Both the position numbers and the translations under genes were made by a program. From Actinomycetota bacterium (GTDB lineage Bacteria; Actinomycetota; Actinomycetes; S36-B12; UBA10799), in the NCBI GenBank assembly GCA_020636995.1, contig JACJWU010000001.1:649084-713083 (forward strand): DNA of 64,000 nucleotides. Direction: 5' to 3'. Below, one piece after another: positions 1 to 8,514 of the stretch. The notes under the pieces are model-generated. The model was not told where the DNA came from. It ran no database searches and saw only the letters and a list, made by a program, of their open reading frames with translations. Within the stretch, counting starts at the first letter, position 1, and the number at the start of each line of letters is the position of its first letter.

Positions 1-2
1 CG

Positions 3-3000
3 GCCGACCGCTGGGATCCGGCGTTGTACTACGACGCCGACCCCTACACCGCGGAGGACAAGACCTACTCGAAGATCGGCGGCTGGGTCCGGGAGTTTCC
101 CTGGGAGCCGATGGCGTGGCGCCTGCCGATCCCGCCGAGCGTGGCCGCGCACTTCGACGATGGCCAGAAGTGGTCGGTCAGCGCCTCCCGCTCGGCCCTG
201 CTCGATGCCGGCTGGCCCGACTGGGATGTGGACTCAGACCGGGTGGGCGTGATCCTCGGCAGTGCCCTCGGTGGCGACAAGTACGTGCGCACGACCTTGC
301 GTATCGCCTATCCGGAGTTCGAGCAGGAACTCGCAGCATCACCCTCTTTCGCGGCACTACCGGCCGAGGTCCAGAGCGCTATCCGCTCCGAAGCCCGCGA
401 GCGGTTCCTCTCCGGCCTTCCGACCATCACCGAGGACACCATGCCGGGCGAGTTGTCGAACGTCATGGCAGGCCGGGTCTCGGCGCTGTTCAATCTGCGC
501 GGGCCGAACTTCACCTCCGACGCCGCGTGCGCCTCGGCACTGGCGGCCATGAACGCTGCCGTGGCCGGTCTGCAGGCCCACCACTACGACGCCTGTGTCT
601 CCGGTGGCGTCGACCACAACATGAGCCCCGGCGCCTTCGTGAGGTTCTGCAAGATCGGCGCCCTGTCGGCAACGGGGACCCGGCCCTTCGATGCAGGGGC
701 TGACGGCTTCGTGATGGGCGAGGGTGCTGCCCTGTTCGTACTCAAGCGACTCTCGGATGCAGAGAAGGCCGGGGATCACGTCTACGCGGTGATCCTCGGG
801 ATCGGTGGCTCGTCCGACGGTAAGGGCAAGGGCATCACCGCGCCCAACCCGATCGGACAGAAGCTTGCGGTTTCCCGGGCGTGGCAGAACGCGGGAGTCG
901 ATCCGAGTTCCATCGGGATGCTGGAGGCACACGGTACGTCCACCCGGGTGGGAGACGCCACCGAACTCGGTGCCCTCGACGAGATCTTCGCCGCCTACGG
1001 GTTGACCCCGGGGTCCATCGCCCTGGGCTCGGTCAAGTCGAACATCGGACATCTGAAGGCCGCCGCGGGCGCCGCGGGCATGTTCAAGACGGTGATGAGC
1101 CTGAACGACAAGGTCCTTCCCCCGAGCCTGCACTTCCACGACCCCAACCCCAACGTGGACTGGGCCTCGACCCCGTTCCGCGTCAACACCGAACTGCGCG
1201 AATGGACGCACTCCGGTCAGGACCCGCGCCGCGCCGGTGTGAGCGCCTTCGGCTTCGGCGGGACCAACTTCCACATCGCTCTCGAGGAGTACCAGCCCGG
1301 ACGACACAAGGCACCCGACGCCGCCCGCACCTTCGCCGGAGCGGACATCGGGACCGCGACTGCCGCACCGGTCACCCATGCGGCTGCCCCAGACGCCGAA
1401 CGCAAGGCCCCCCTGCGCGGCGCGGCCGTGATCGGCGGCCGCGATGAGGCCGAGGTCGTCGCGCGACTGAAGTCGCTGTCCACCGAGGCTGCGGCCGGCC
1501 GCACCCCTGCCCAGGTGCCACCCGACTCCTCGCTGGCGTCTGCCGCGATCCGTGTGGCGATCGACTTCGCCGATGCCCCCGATCTGGCGAAGAAAGCCGA
1601 CAAGGCCGTTCAAGCGTTCAGCGCCGACAACCCGGCGATGTGGAAACTGCTGCGCTCGCAGGGTGTGTTCGTCGGCCGCGGCCCGGCGCCCAAGGTCGCG
1701 TTCCTGTTCACCGGGCAAGGGTCTCAGTACGTCAACATGCTGGCTGGCCTGCGCGATCACGAACCCATCGTGCGGGCGGTCTACGACGAGGCCGACCGGA
1801 TCATGACGCCGCTGTTGGGTAAGCCCCTGTCGGACTTCGTGTTCGGCGACTCCGCGGACCCAGAAGCGGTCTCCCGCCTCGAAGCACAACTCATGCAGAC
1901 CGAGATCACGCAACCCGCGGTGCTCACCACCGACACTGCGCTGACGCACCTGATGGCCGCTTACGGGATCACCCCCGATCTGGTGATGGGCCACAGCCTC
2001 GGGGAGTATGGCGCGCTCGTTGCCTCCGGCGCGCTGAGTTTCGACGCCGCTCTGGAGGCCGTCAGCGCCCGCGGCCGGGAGATGACACACGTCTCCACCG
2101 ACGACAACGGCGCGATGGCCGCGGTCTTCGGTCCACTTCCCGACATCGAGCGGATCGTGGCGGAGGTGGACGGCTACGTCGTCGTGGCCAACATCAACTC
2201 CAACACCCAAGCCGTCGTCGGCGGCGCGACCAGCGCAGTCGAGGCAGCCGTGACCGCGTTCCAAGCGGCCGGGATGACGGCCGTGCGCATCCCCGTCTCG
2301 CATGCGTTCCACACGCAGATCGTGGCCCCGGCCAGCGAGCCGCTGAAGGTCGCGATGCGCCGCCTTCAGGTGCGTGCACCCGAGTTGCCCATCGTGGCGA
2401 ATGTGACCGGTGACTTCTATCCGGCCACCGCAGACACGGAGACCATGCTGGAGATCCTCGGTAGGCAGATCGCCGAGCCGGTGCAGTTCGTCAAGGGACT
2501 GCAGACCCTGTACGACGCCGGCGCGCGGGTCTTCGTGGAGGTCGGCCCGAAGAAAGCCCTGCACGGATTCGTCGAAGAGGTCCTCGGTTCGGAACACGAC
2601 GACGTCCTGGCGCTGTTCACCAACCACCCCAAACTCGGCGACATCGCCTCGTTCAACCAGGCGCTGTGCGGGCTATACGCGGCAGGTCTCGGCCTCTCAC
2701 CGGCGACCCCCGCGACAGTGCCCGCACCGGCGCCGGCTCCGGCTCCGGCGGCGCTCGCCGAACCTGCGCTCGCCGCCGCCCCCACGACCCCGAGGATCCC
2801 CATGTCGAACGACCGCTACGAGGAACTGGGCCGGCTGTTCGCCGGCGTGTTGGAGCAGGGCCTGCGCGTCTACGCGGGCGAGCCCTCAAGCGCGGCTGCG
2901 GGCACGTCCGGCCAAGCGACGGTCTCGAGTGCCCCGGTGGCCATCACGGGTGCTGCCCTGGGCCTGCCGGGCGTGGACCGCGTCTTCGACGATGAGAACC

Positions 3001-6000
3001 TCGCCCACATCCTTGACGGGCAGCAGTTCATCGACGTGATCCCGCACCGCTTCCGTGAGGCGATCGTCGACAAACGGATCACCAGGTTGGTGAAGAAGGC
3101 CGGGCAGGACCCGGTGTTCGAGACCATCGAGGACGAGGCCGGTGTCATCAAGCTGGCCGGCCGCGGCGCGCCGTTGGATGTCGTCGAGGAGTTCGGGGTC
3201 GAGGCTGCTCGCGACGCCGCCCTGGACCGCACCACGCGCCTGGCCCTGGGCGCCGGGTTCGATGCCTTGCGTGACGCGGGAATCCCCCTGGTCATGCGCT
3301 ACCGATCGACCACGCTGGGCACGTCGCTACCCGACAGATGGGGACTGCCGGAGTCCATGCGCGACGACACCGGCGTCATCTTCGCCTCGGCCTTCCCCGG
3401 GTACGGGGAATTCGCCGCCGACATCGAGAAGTACATGACCGACCGTGGCCGGCGCGAGCAGGTCCTTGCCCTGGAAGCCGTGCGGGCACGGATGACCGGC
3501 TCTGAACCTGCGGCCGCCGAGGTGGATCGGCGGATCGCGGAACTGCGCCACCTGCTGGAGGTCGAGCGCTTCGAGTACGACCGCCGCTTCATCTTCCGCT
3601 GTCTGGCGATGGGGCACTCTCAGTTCGCCGAGTTGATCGGCGCCCGCGGCCCCAACACGCAGATCAACGCCGCCTGCGCGAGCACCACCCAGGCGGTATC
3701 GCTGGCCGAGGACTGGATCCGCACCGGTCGCTGTCGCCGTGTGATCGTCGTGTCCGCCGACGACGTGAGCAGCGATGTCCTGCTGCCCTGGGTCGGCTCG
3801 GGCTTCCTGGCTTCCGGCGCGGCCGCCATCGAGGACGTCGCCAGCGAGGTCGCCACCCCGTTCGACCGCCGCCGTCACGGAATGATCGTCGGCATGGGCG
3901 CAGCTGCGTTCGTCGTGGAGTCCCCTCAGTCGGCGGCCGAACGGGGACTACAGCCGATCTGCGAGGTGCTCGCGTCCGTCACCGCGAACAGCGCCTTCCA
4001 CGGCACCCGCCTCGACGTGGACCACGTCGGCCAGGTCATGGAGAGCTTGATCACCACCGCGGAGGCCCGCGGGATCGACCGTACACAGATCGCCCCCCAG
4101 ACGGTGTTCGTCTCCCACGAGACCTACACTCCGGCTCGTGGCGGCTCCGCGGCAGCGGAGATCAACGCCCTGCGCCGGGTGTTCGGCGACGCTGCGAGTT
4201 CCATCGTGATCACCAACACCAAGGGATTCACCGGCCACGCGATGGGCGCCGGCATCGAGGACGTCGTGGCGATCAAGGCGCTGGAGACCGGGATCGTCCC
4301 GCCGGTGCCCAATTACAAGGAGCCCGACCCCGAGCTCGGCACCTTGAATCTGTCCGTCGGCGGCGCCTACCCGGTGAATTATGCACTGCGTCTGGCCGCG
4401 GGCTTCGGCTCGCAGATCGCGATGACCCTTCTGCGCTGGACCCCTATGCCCGACGGCCGTCGGCGCACACCCAGCGAGCTCGGATACGCCTACCGCATCG
4501 TGGACAAGGCCGCCTGGGAGCGCTGGCTGGCTGACGCCGCCGGTCGGGCCGGCGCCGTCCTCGAGGTGGACCACCGTCGATTGAGGATCGTCGACGCTGG
4601 CGCCCCGTCTGCGGCCCCAGCCGCTCCCTCCGTCCCGGAGGCTCCTGCCGCGCCCGTTCCGGTGCCCGCCGCGCCTGAAGCACCTGCCGCGCCCAGCACC
4701 CCGACCGCCGACCCCTTGACCGCGCAGGTCGTGGGGATCGTCTCGGAGATGACCGGCTACCCACCGGAGTTGCTGGACGTCGACCTCGACCTCGAAGCCG
4801 ACCTCGGCGTCGACACCGTCAAACAGGCCGAAGTCTTCGCCGCCGTGCGCGAGCAGTTCGGTGTGGAACGCGACGAGAACCTGCAACTGCGCGACTTCCC
4901 CACCCTCACCCACGTGATCGGCTGGGTCCGCGACAAGACCGGCATCGCACCGGTAGCTGCGGCCCCCGCCGCGCCTGAAGCACCTGCCGCCGCTGCACCC
5001 GCACCAACAGCCGCACCGGCCGACGAGGTGAGCGACACCGTCGTGGCCATCGTCGCCGAGATGACCGGCTACCCCGCCGAACTGCTCGACCTCGACCTCG
5101 ACCTCGAAGCCGACCTCGGCGTCGACACCGTCAAACAGGCCGAAGTCTTCGCCGCCGTCCGCGAACAGTTCGGCGTCGAACGCGACGAGAACCTGCAACT
5201 ACGCGACTTCCCCACCCTCACCCACGTCATCGGCTGGGTCCGCGACAAGACCGGCATCGCACCAGTAGCTGCGACCCCCGCCGCGCCTGAAGCACCTGCC
5301 GCCGCGGCACCGGCGGCCAGCGACGCGCCGGCGGCCAGCGACGCGACAAGCGATGAGGTCACCGAAGCGGTGGTGGCCATCGTCGCCGAGATGACCGGCT
5401 ACCCCGCCGAACTGCTCGACCTCGACCTCGACCTCGAAGCCGACCTCGGCGTCGACACCGTCAAACAGGCCGAAGTCTTCGCCGCCGTCCGCGAACAGTT
5501 CGGCGTCGAACGCGACGAGAACCTGCAACTACGCGACTTCCCCACCCTCACCCACGTCATCGGCTGGGTCCGCGACAAGACCGGCATCGCACCAGTAGCT
5601 GCGACCCCCGCCGCGCCTGAAGCACCTGCCGCCGCGGCACCGGCGGCCAGCGACGCGCCGGCGGCCAGCGACGCGACAAGCGATGAGGTCACCGAAGCGG
5701 TGGTGGCCATCGTCGCCGAGATGACCGGCTACCCCGCCGAACTGCTCGACCTCGACCTCGACCTCGAAGCCGACCTCGGCGTCGACACCGTCAAACAGGC
5801 CGAAGTCTTCGCCGCCGTCCGCGAACAGTTCGGCGTCGAACGCGACGAGAACCTCCAACTACGCGACTTCCCCACCCTCACCCACGTGATCGGCTGGGTA
5901 CGCGACAAGACCGGGGCCACACCCGTGACGATGGCCGGGGCGGCGACAGTCTCAGCACCCACCGCCGCGTCATCCACCGCTCCGAAGTTCGTGGGCGACT

Positions 6001-8510
6001 TCGCCGCCGTCGACGAACTCCCCCGACGGGTCCCGCTGCCGGCGATGCGTCCGAGCCTGACCGCATGTGTCCCAACCGGCGTGGAACTCGGTGCGGGTTC
6101 GCGCATCCTCGTCGTGCTCGACGAGGGCGGCGTGGGCGCAGCCCTGGTCAAGAAGTTGGCCAAGCGCGGCGCCGAGATCCTGGCTGTCGAGGCAGCAACG
6201 GCCACGGACGAACTGCTGGCCCAGGTCGCCAAATGGAGCACCGAGCAGCCACTCACCGGTGTCTACTGGCTGGCTTCCCTGGACGACGAGGGCCCCCTGG
6301 GTGAGCTCGATCTCGACAGTTGGCGTGAGGCCCTGCGCCGTCGTGTGGTCGCGCTGCACGCCCTGTTCCACCAGGTCATCGACGCCGAGCCCTTCCTCGT
6401 CACCGGCTCCCGGCTCGGCGGGTTCCATGGCCACGACGCGGACGGAGCGACCGCCCCGCTCGGGGGTGCCGTCGTCGGCTTCGCGAAGTCCTACAAGCGA
6501 GAGCGCCCCGACGTCCTGGTCAAGGCCGTGGACTTCCCCGCCAGCCGGAAGACAACCGCACTGGCGGACGTCCTTGTCGATGAGACGCTGGCCGACCCGG
6601 GGTGCGTCGAGATCGGACGCGTCGACGACCAGCGCTGGGGCGTCGGTCTGGCCGAGGTACCCTTCCCGCCGGTCGACTCCCCAGAACCGGGCGCGATGGA
6701 TCTTGGCACCGACTCGGTGTTCCTCATCACGGGCGCCGCCGGCAGCATCGTCTCGGCGATCACGGCGGACCTCGCGACACACTCCGGCGGCACGTTCCAC
6801 CTGCTCGATCTGGCACCTGCACCGGACCCCGCAGATGCGGACCTGCAGCAATACCTCGCCGACCCGAACTCGCTCAAGACGACAATCGCCGAGCAGATCG
6901 CCGCCCGTGGCGAGAAGCCGACGCCAGTTCTGATCGAGAAGGAACTCGCCAGGTTCGAACGGCTGGCCTCGGCGCTGTCCGCGATCGACGCGGTCACCAG
7001 CGCAGGTGGCACGGTGCACTACCACAGCGTCGATCTGCGCGACGGGGAGGCGGTGACCGCAGTCGTGGATCAGATCCGCGAGGCACATGGCCGGATCGAT
7101 GTGCTTCTGCACGCAGGCGGCCTGGAGATCAGCAAGGGCCTGGCGAAGAAGGAGCGGGCAGAGTTCGAACTGGTCTTCGGGGTGAAGGCCGACGGCTGGT
7201 TCAACCTGATGAAGGCGGCCGGCGACATGCCGATCGGCGCCACCGTCGCGTTCAGCTCGGTGGCCGGACGGTTCGGCAACCCAGGGCAGACCGACTATGC
7301 GGCGGCCAACAACCTGCTGTGCAGCATTGCCAGCGGCATGCGGCGCACGCGCCCCGACACCCGCGCGATCGCGCTGGACTGGACGGCGTGGGCAGGCATC
7401 GGCATGGCCACGCGAGGCTCGATCCCGAAGATCATGGAGGCACTCGGTGTGCAGATGCTGCCACCCGAGGCGGGCATCGCCTGGATCCGCCGGGAGCTCA
7501 CCAGCGGCCCCAACAGGGGCGAGGTCGTCGTCGCCGGCAGGCTCGGCAAGATGGCCGAGGAGCTCGACGCGGCACCGGGTGTGGACCCGGAGGCATTCAC
7601 CGAGGCCTGCGCCCAGGCCGGCCCAATGGTCGGTCGGGTGGTCAGGGCCAGTGTGAACGACGGCCTGGTGGTCAGCACCACGTTGGACCCGAAGGAGCAG
7701 CCGTTCCTGAACGACCACCGCGGTGACCGGGTCACCGCTCTGCTGCCTGCCGTGATGGGCATCGAGGGCATGGTGGAGACGGCACGGCTGCTGGTGCCGG
7801 ACTGGGCCCTGGCTGCGGTCGAGGACGTGGACTTCCTGGCACCACTGAAGTTCTATCGGGACGAGCCACGCGCGCTGACGATCAGCGCCTTGCTCCACCC
7901 CGACGGCGAGGACCTGCTGGCCGAGTGCCGGGTCGAAGCCGAGCGTGAGTTGCCCGGATCGGACACCCCGACCCGGACCACACACTTCACCGGGCGGGTC
8001 CGGCTCGCCCGCACGCAGCCGGCAGCGCAGCAGGCGGACCCCCCGGTGCGTGAGGGCGCCGAGGTCACCTCCGATGACGTGTACGCGGCCTACTTCCACG
8101 GCCCCGCCTACCAGGTTGTCGACGTCGCGTGGCGCGACGGGGACCGCTCGGCGGCGCAGTTCGCCTCGGACCTGCCCGACAACCACGCTCCGAGCGATCA
8201 GCCGACGCAGGCCGCCCCTCGCCTGATCGAGCTGTGCTTCCAGGCCGCCGGGCTCTGGGAGATCGGTCGCGACGGGCGCATGGCCCTGCCCACCCACGTC
8301 ACCCGTGCGGTCGTTCTGCCGGCGGCGCACGAGGCTGCTGAGGGTCCCCTGACGGTGACCGCGCAGCGGGGTTCGGACGGGTTCGACTGCACCGTCACCG
8401 ACGGTTCGGGCTCGGTCCTGGTCCGGCTGGAGGGCTACCGCACCGTTGAACTCCCGCAGCCGCTGCCCGACGATCTGCAAGCACCCATCCGTGCGGTGAT
8501 GGCGGACTGA
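3..8510 (+). CDS. PUFA-synthase-like type I polyketide/fatty acid synthase, KS-AT-KS-ACP4-KR-DH (5' partial)
   Basis: This multidomain megasynthase should build an acyl or polyketide chain from malonyl units in the cytosol. The frame is open to the left window edge and starts inside a KS domain, so the true N-terminus is missing. Residues here are numbered from nucleotide 24. KS1 has Cys169 (DAACAS), His303 (EAHGTST) and His343 (SNIGH). The acyltransferase has GQGS and Ser658 in GHSLGEY. After an Ala/Pro linker comes KS2 with Cys1218 (NAACAST), His1365 and His1405; its middle motif reads SHETYTP instead of EAHGT. Four ACPs follow, then a KR (TGAAG at 2236, Tyr2425) and a hot-dog dehydratase-like C-terminus (His2565 in NDHRGD). 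The layout resembles PfaA with an extra KS inserted. The ACP attachment residues (1598, 1702, 1812, 1922) are all Thr. The carboxylase gene starts four bases after the stop, so coupled translation is likely. The product is unknown. Confidence 0.85.
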   Translation, partial: ADRWDPALYYDADPYTAEDKTYSKIGGWVREFPWEPMAWRLPIPPSVAAHFDDGQKWSVSASRSALLDAGWPDWDVDSDRVGVILGSALGGDKYVRTTLRIAYPEFEQELAASPSFAALPAEVQSAIRSEARERFLSGLPTITEDTMPGELSNVMAGRVSALFNLRGPNFTSDAACASALAAMNAAVAGLQAHHYDACVSGGVDHNMSPGAFVRFCKIGALSATGTRPFDAGADGFVMGEGAALFVLKRLSDAEKAGDHVYAVILGIGGSSDGKGKGITAPNPIGQKLAVSRAWQNAGVDPSSIGMLEAHGTSTRVGDATELGALDEIFAAYGLTPGSIALGSVKSNIGHLKAAAGAAGMFKTVMSLNDKVLPPSLHFHDPNPNVDWASTPFRVNTELREWTHSGQDPRRAGVSAFGFGGTNFHIALEEYQPGRHKAPDAARTFAGADIGTATAAPVTHAAAPDAERKAPLRGAAVIGGRDEAEVVARLKSLSTEAAAGRTPAQVPPDSSLASAAIRVAIDFADAPDLAKKADKAVQAFSADNPAMWKLLRSQGVFVGRGPAPKVAFLFTGQGSQYVNMLAGLRDHEPIVRAVYDEADRIMTPLLGKPLSDFVFGDSADPEAVSRLEAQLMQTEITQPAVLTTDTALTHLMAAYGITPDLVMGHSLGEYGALVASGALSFDAALEAVSARGREMTHVSTDDNGAMAAVFGPLPDIERIVAEVDGYVVVANINSNTQAVVGGATSAVEAAVTAFQAAGMTAVRIPVSHAFHTQIVAPASEPLKVAMRRLQVRAPELPIVANVTGDFYPATADTETMLEILGRQIAEPVQFVKGLQTLYDAGARVFVEVGPKKALHGFVEEVLGSEHDDVLALFTNHPKLGDIASFNQALCGLYAAGLGLSPATPATVPAPAPAPAPAALAEPALAAAPTTPRIPMSNDRYEELGRLFAGVLEQGLRVYAGEPSSAAAGTSGQATVSSAPVAITGAALGLPGVDRVFDDENLAHILDGQQFIDVIPHRFREAIVDKRITRLVKKAGQDPVFETIEDEAGVIKLAGRGAPLDVVEEFGVEAARDAALDRTTRLALGAGFDALRDAGIPLVMRYRSTTLGTSLPDRWGLPESMRDDTGVIFASAFPGYGEFAADIEKYMTDRGRREQVLALEAVRARMTGSEPAAAEVDRRIAELRHLLEVERFEYDRRFIFRCLAMGHSQFAELIGARGPNTQINAACASTTQAVSLAEDWIRTGRCRRVIVVSADDVSSDVLLPWVGSGFLASGAAAIEDVASEVATPFDRRRHGMIVGMGAAAFVVESPQSAAERGLQPICEVLASVTANSAFHGTRLDVDHVGQVMESLITTAEARGIDRTQIAPQTVFVSHETYTPARGGSAAAEINALRRVFGDAASSIVITNTKGFTGHAMGAGIEDVVAIKALETGIVPPVPNYKEPDPELGTLNLSVGGAYPVNYALRLAAGFGSQIAMTLLRWTPMPDGRRRTPSELGYAYRIVDKAAWERWLADAAGRAGAVLEVDHRRLRIVDAGAPSAAPAAPSVPEAPAAPVPVPAAPEAPAAPSTPTADPLTAQVVGIVSEMTGYPPELLDVDLDLEADLGVDTVKQAEVFAAVREQFGVERDENLQLRDFPTLTHVIGWVRDKTGIAPVAAAPAAPEAPAAAAPAPTAAPADEVSDTVVAIVAEMTGYPAELLDLDLDLEADLGVDTVKQAEVFAAVREQFGVERDENLQLRDFPTLTHVIGWVRDKTGIAPVAATPAAPEAPAAAAPAASDAPAASDATSDEVTEAVVAIVAEMTGYPAELLDLDLDLEADLGVDTVKQAEVFAAVREQFGVERDENLQLRDFPTLTHVIGWVRDKTGIAPVAATPAAPEAPAAAAPAASDAPAASDATSDEVTEAVVAIVAEMTGYPAELLDLDLDLEADLGVDTVKQAEVFAAVREQFGVERDENLQLRDFPTLTHVIGWVRDKTGATPVTMAGAATVSAPTAASSTAPKFVGDFAAVDELPRRVPLPAMRPSLTACVPTGVELGAGSRILVVLDEGGVGAALVKKLAKRGAEILAVEAATATDELLAQVAKWSTEQPLTGVYWLASLDDEGPLGELDLDSWREALRRRVVALHALFHQVIDAEPFLVTGSRLGGFHGHDADGATAPLGGAVVGFAKSYKRERPDVLVKAVDFPASRKTTALADVLVDETLADPGCVEIGRVDDQRWGVGLAEVPFPPVDSPEPGAMDLGTDSVFLITGAAGSIVSAITADLATHSGGTFHLLDLAPAPDPADADLQQYLADPNSLKTTIAEQIAARGEKPTPVLIEKELARFERLASALSAIDAVTSAGGTVHYHSVDLRDGEAVTAVVDQIREAHGRIDVLLHAGGLEISKGLAKKERAEFELVFGVKADGWFNLMKAAGDMPIGATVAFSSVAGRFGNPGQTDYAAANNLLCSIASGMRRTRPDTRAIALDWTAWAGIGMATRGSIPKIMEALGVQMLPPEAGIAWIRRELTSGPNRGEVVVAGRLGKMAEELDAAPGVDPEAFTEACAQAGPMVGRVVRASVNDGLVVSTTLDPKEQPFLNDHRGDRVTALLPAVMGIEGMVETARLLVPDWALAAVEDVDFLAPLKFYRDEPRALTISALLHPDGEDLLAECRVEAERELPGSDTPTRTTHFTGRVRLARTQPAAQQADPPVREGAEVTSDDVYAAYFHGPAYQVVDVAWRDGDRSAAQFASDLPDNHAPSDQPTQAAPRLIELCFQAAGLWEIGRDGRMALPTHVTRAVVLPAAHEAAEGPLTVTAQRGSDGFDCTVTDGSGSVLVRLEGYRTVELPQPLPDDLQAPIRAVMAD
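5043..5854 (+). repeat. 330-bp tandem duplication encoding ACP domains 2-4
   Basis: Positions 5043-5524 are identical to 5373-5854, an offset of exactly 330 bp (110 codons). The repeat covers ACP2, ACP3, most of ACP4 and the Ala/Pro-rich linkers. The first differing bases are 5042/5372 and 5525/5855. ACP1 is the same at the protein core but has diverged at synonymous sites. Perfect identity points to recent unequal recombination or gene conversion. Assembly collapse or expansion here is possible, so copy number is uncertain. Confidence 0.93.
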
Positions 8511-8514
8511 CGAC

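Noticed and set aside
357..2627. Long open frame on the minus strand (about 750 codons) opposite the megasynthase
   Set aside because: It is the mirror of a high-GC coding strand. It has no family motif or ribosome binding site, and the plus-strand KS/AT domains are unmistakable.
3661..4238. KS2 as a chain-length factor lacking the active Cys
   Set aside because: Cys1218 is present in NAACAST, and both His residues are kept, so it may be catalytic.
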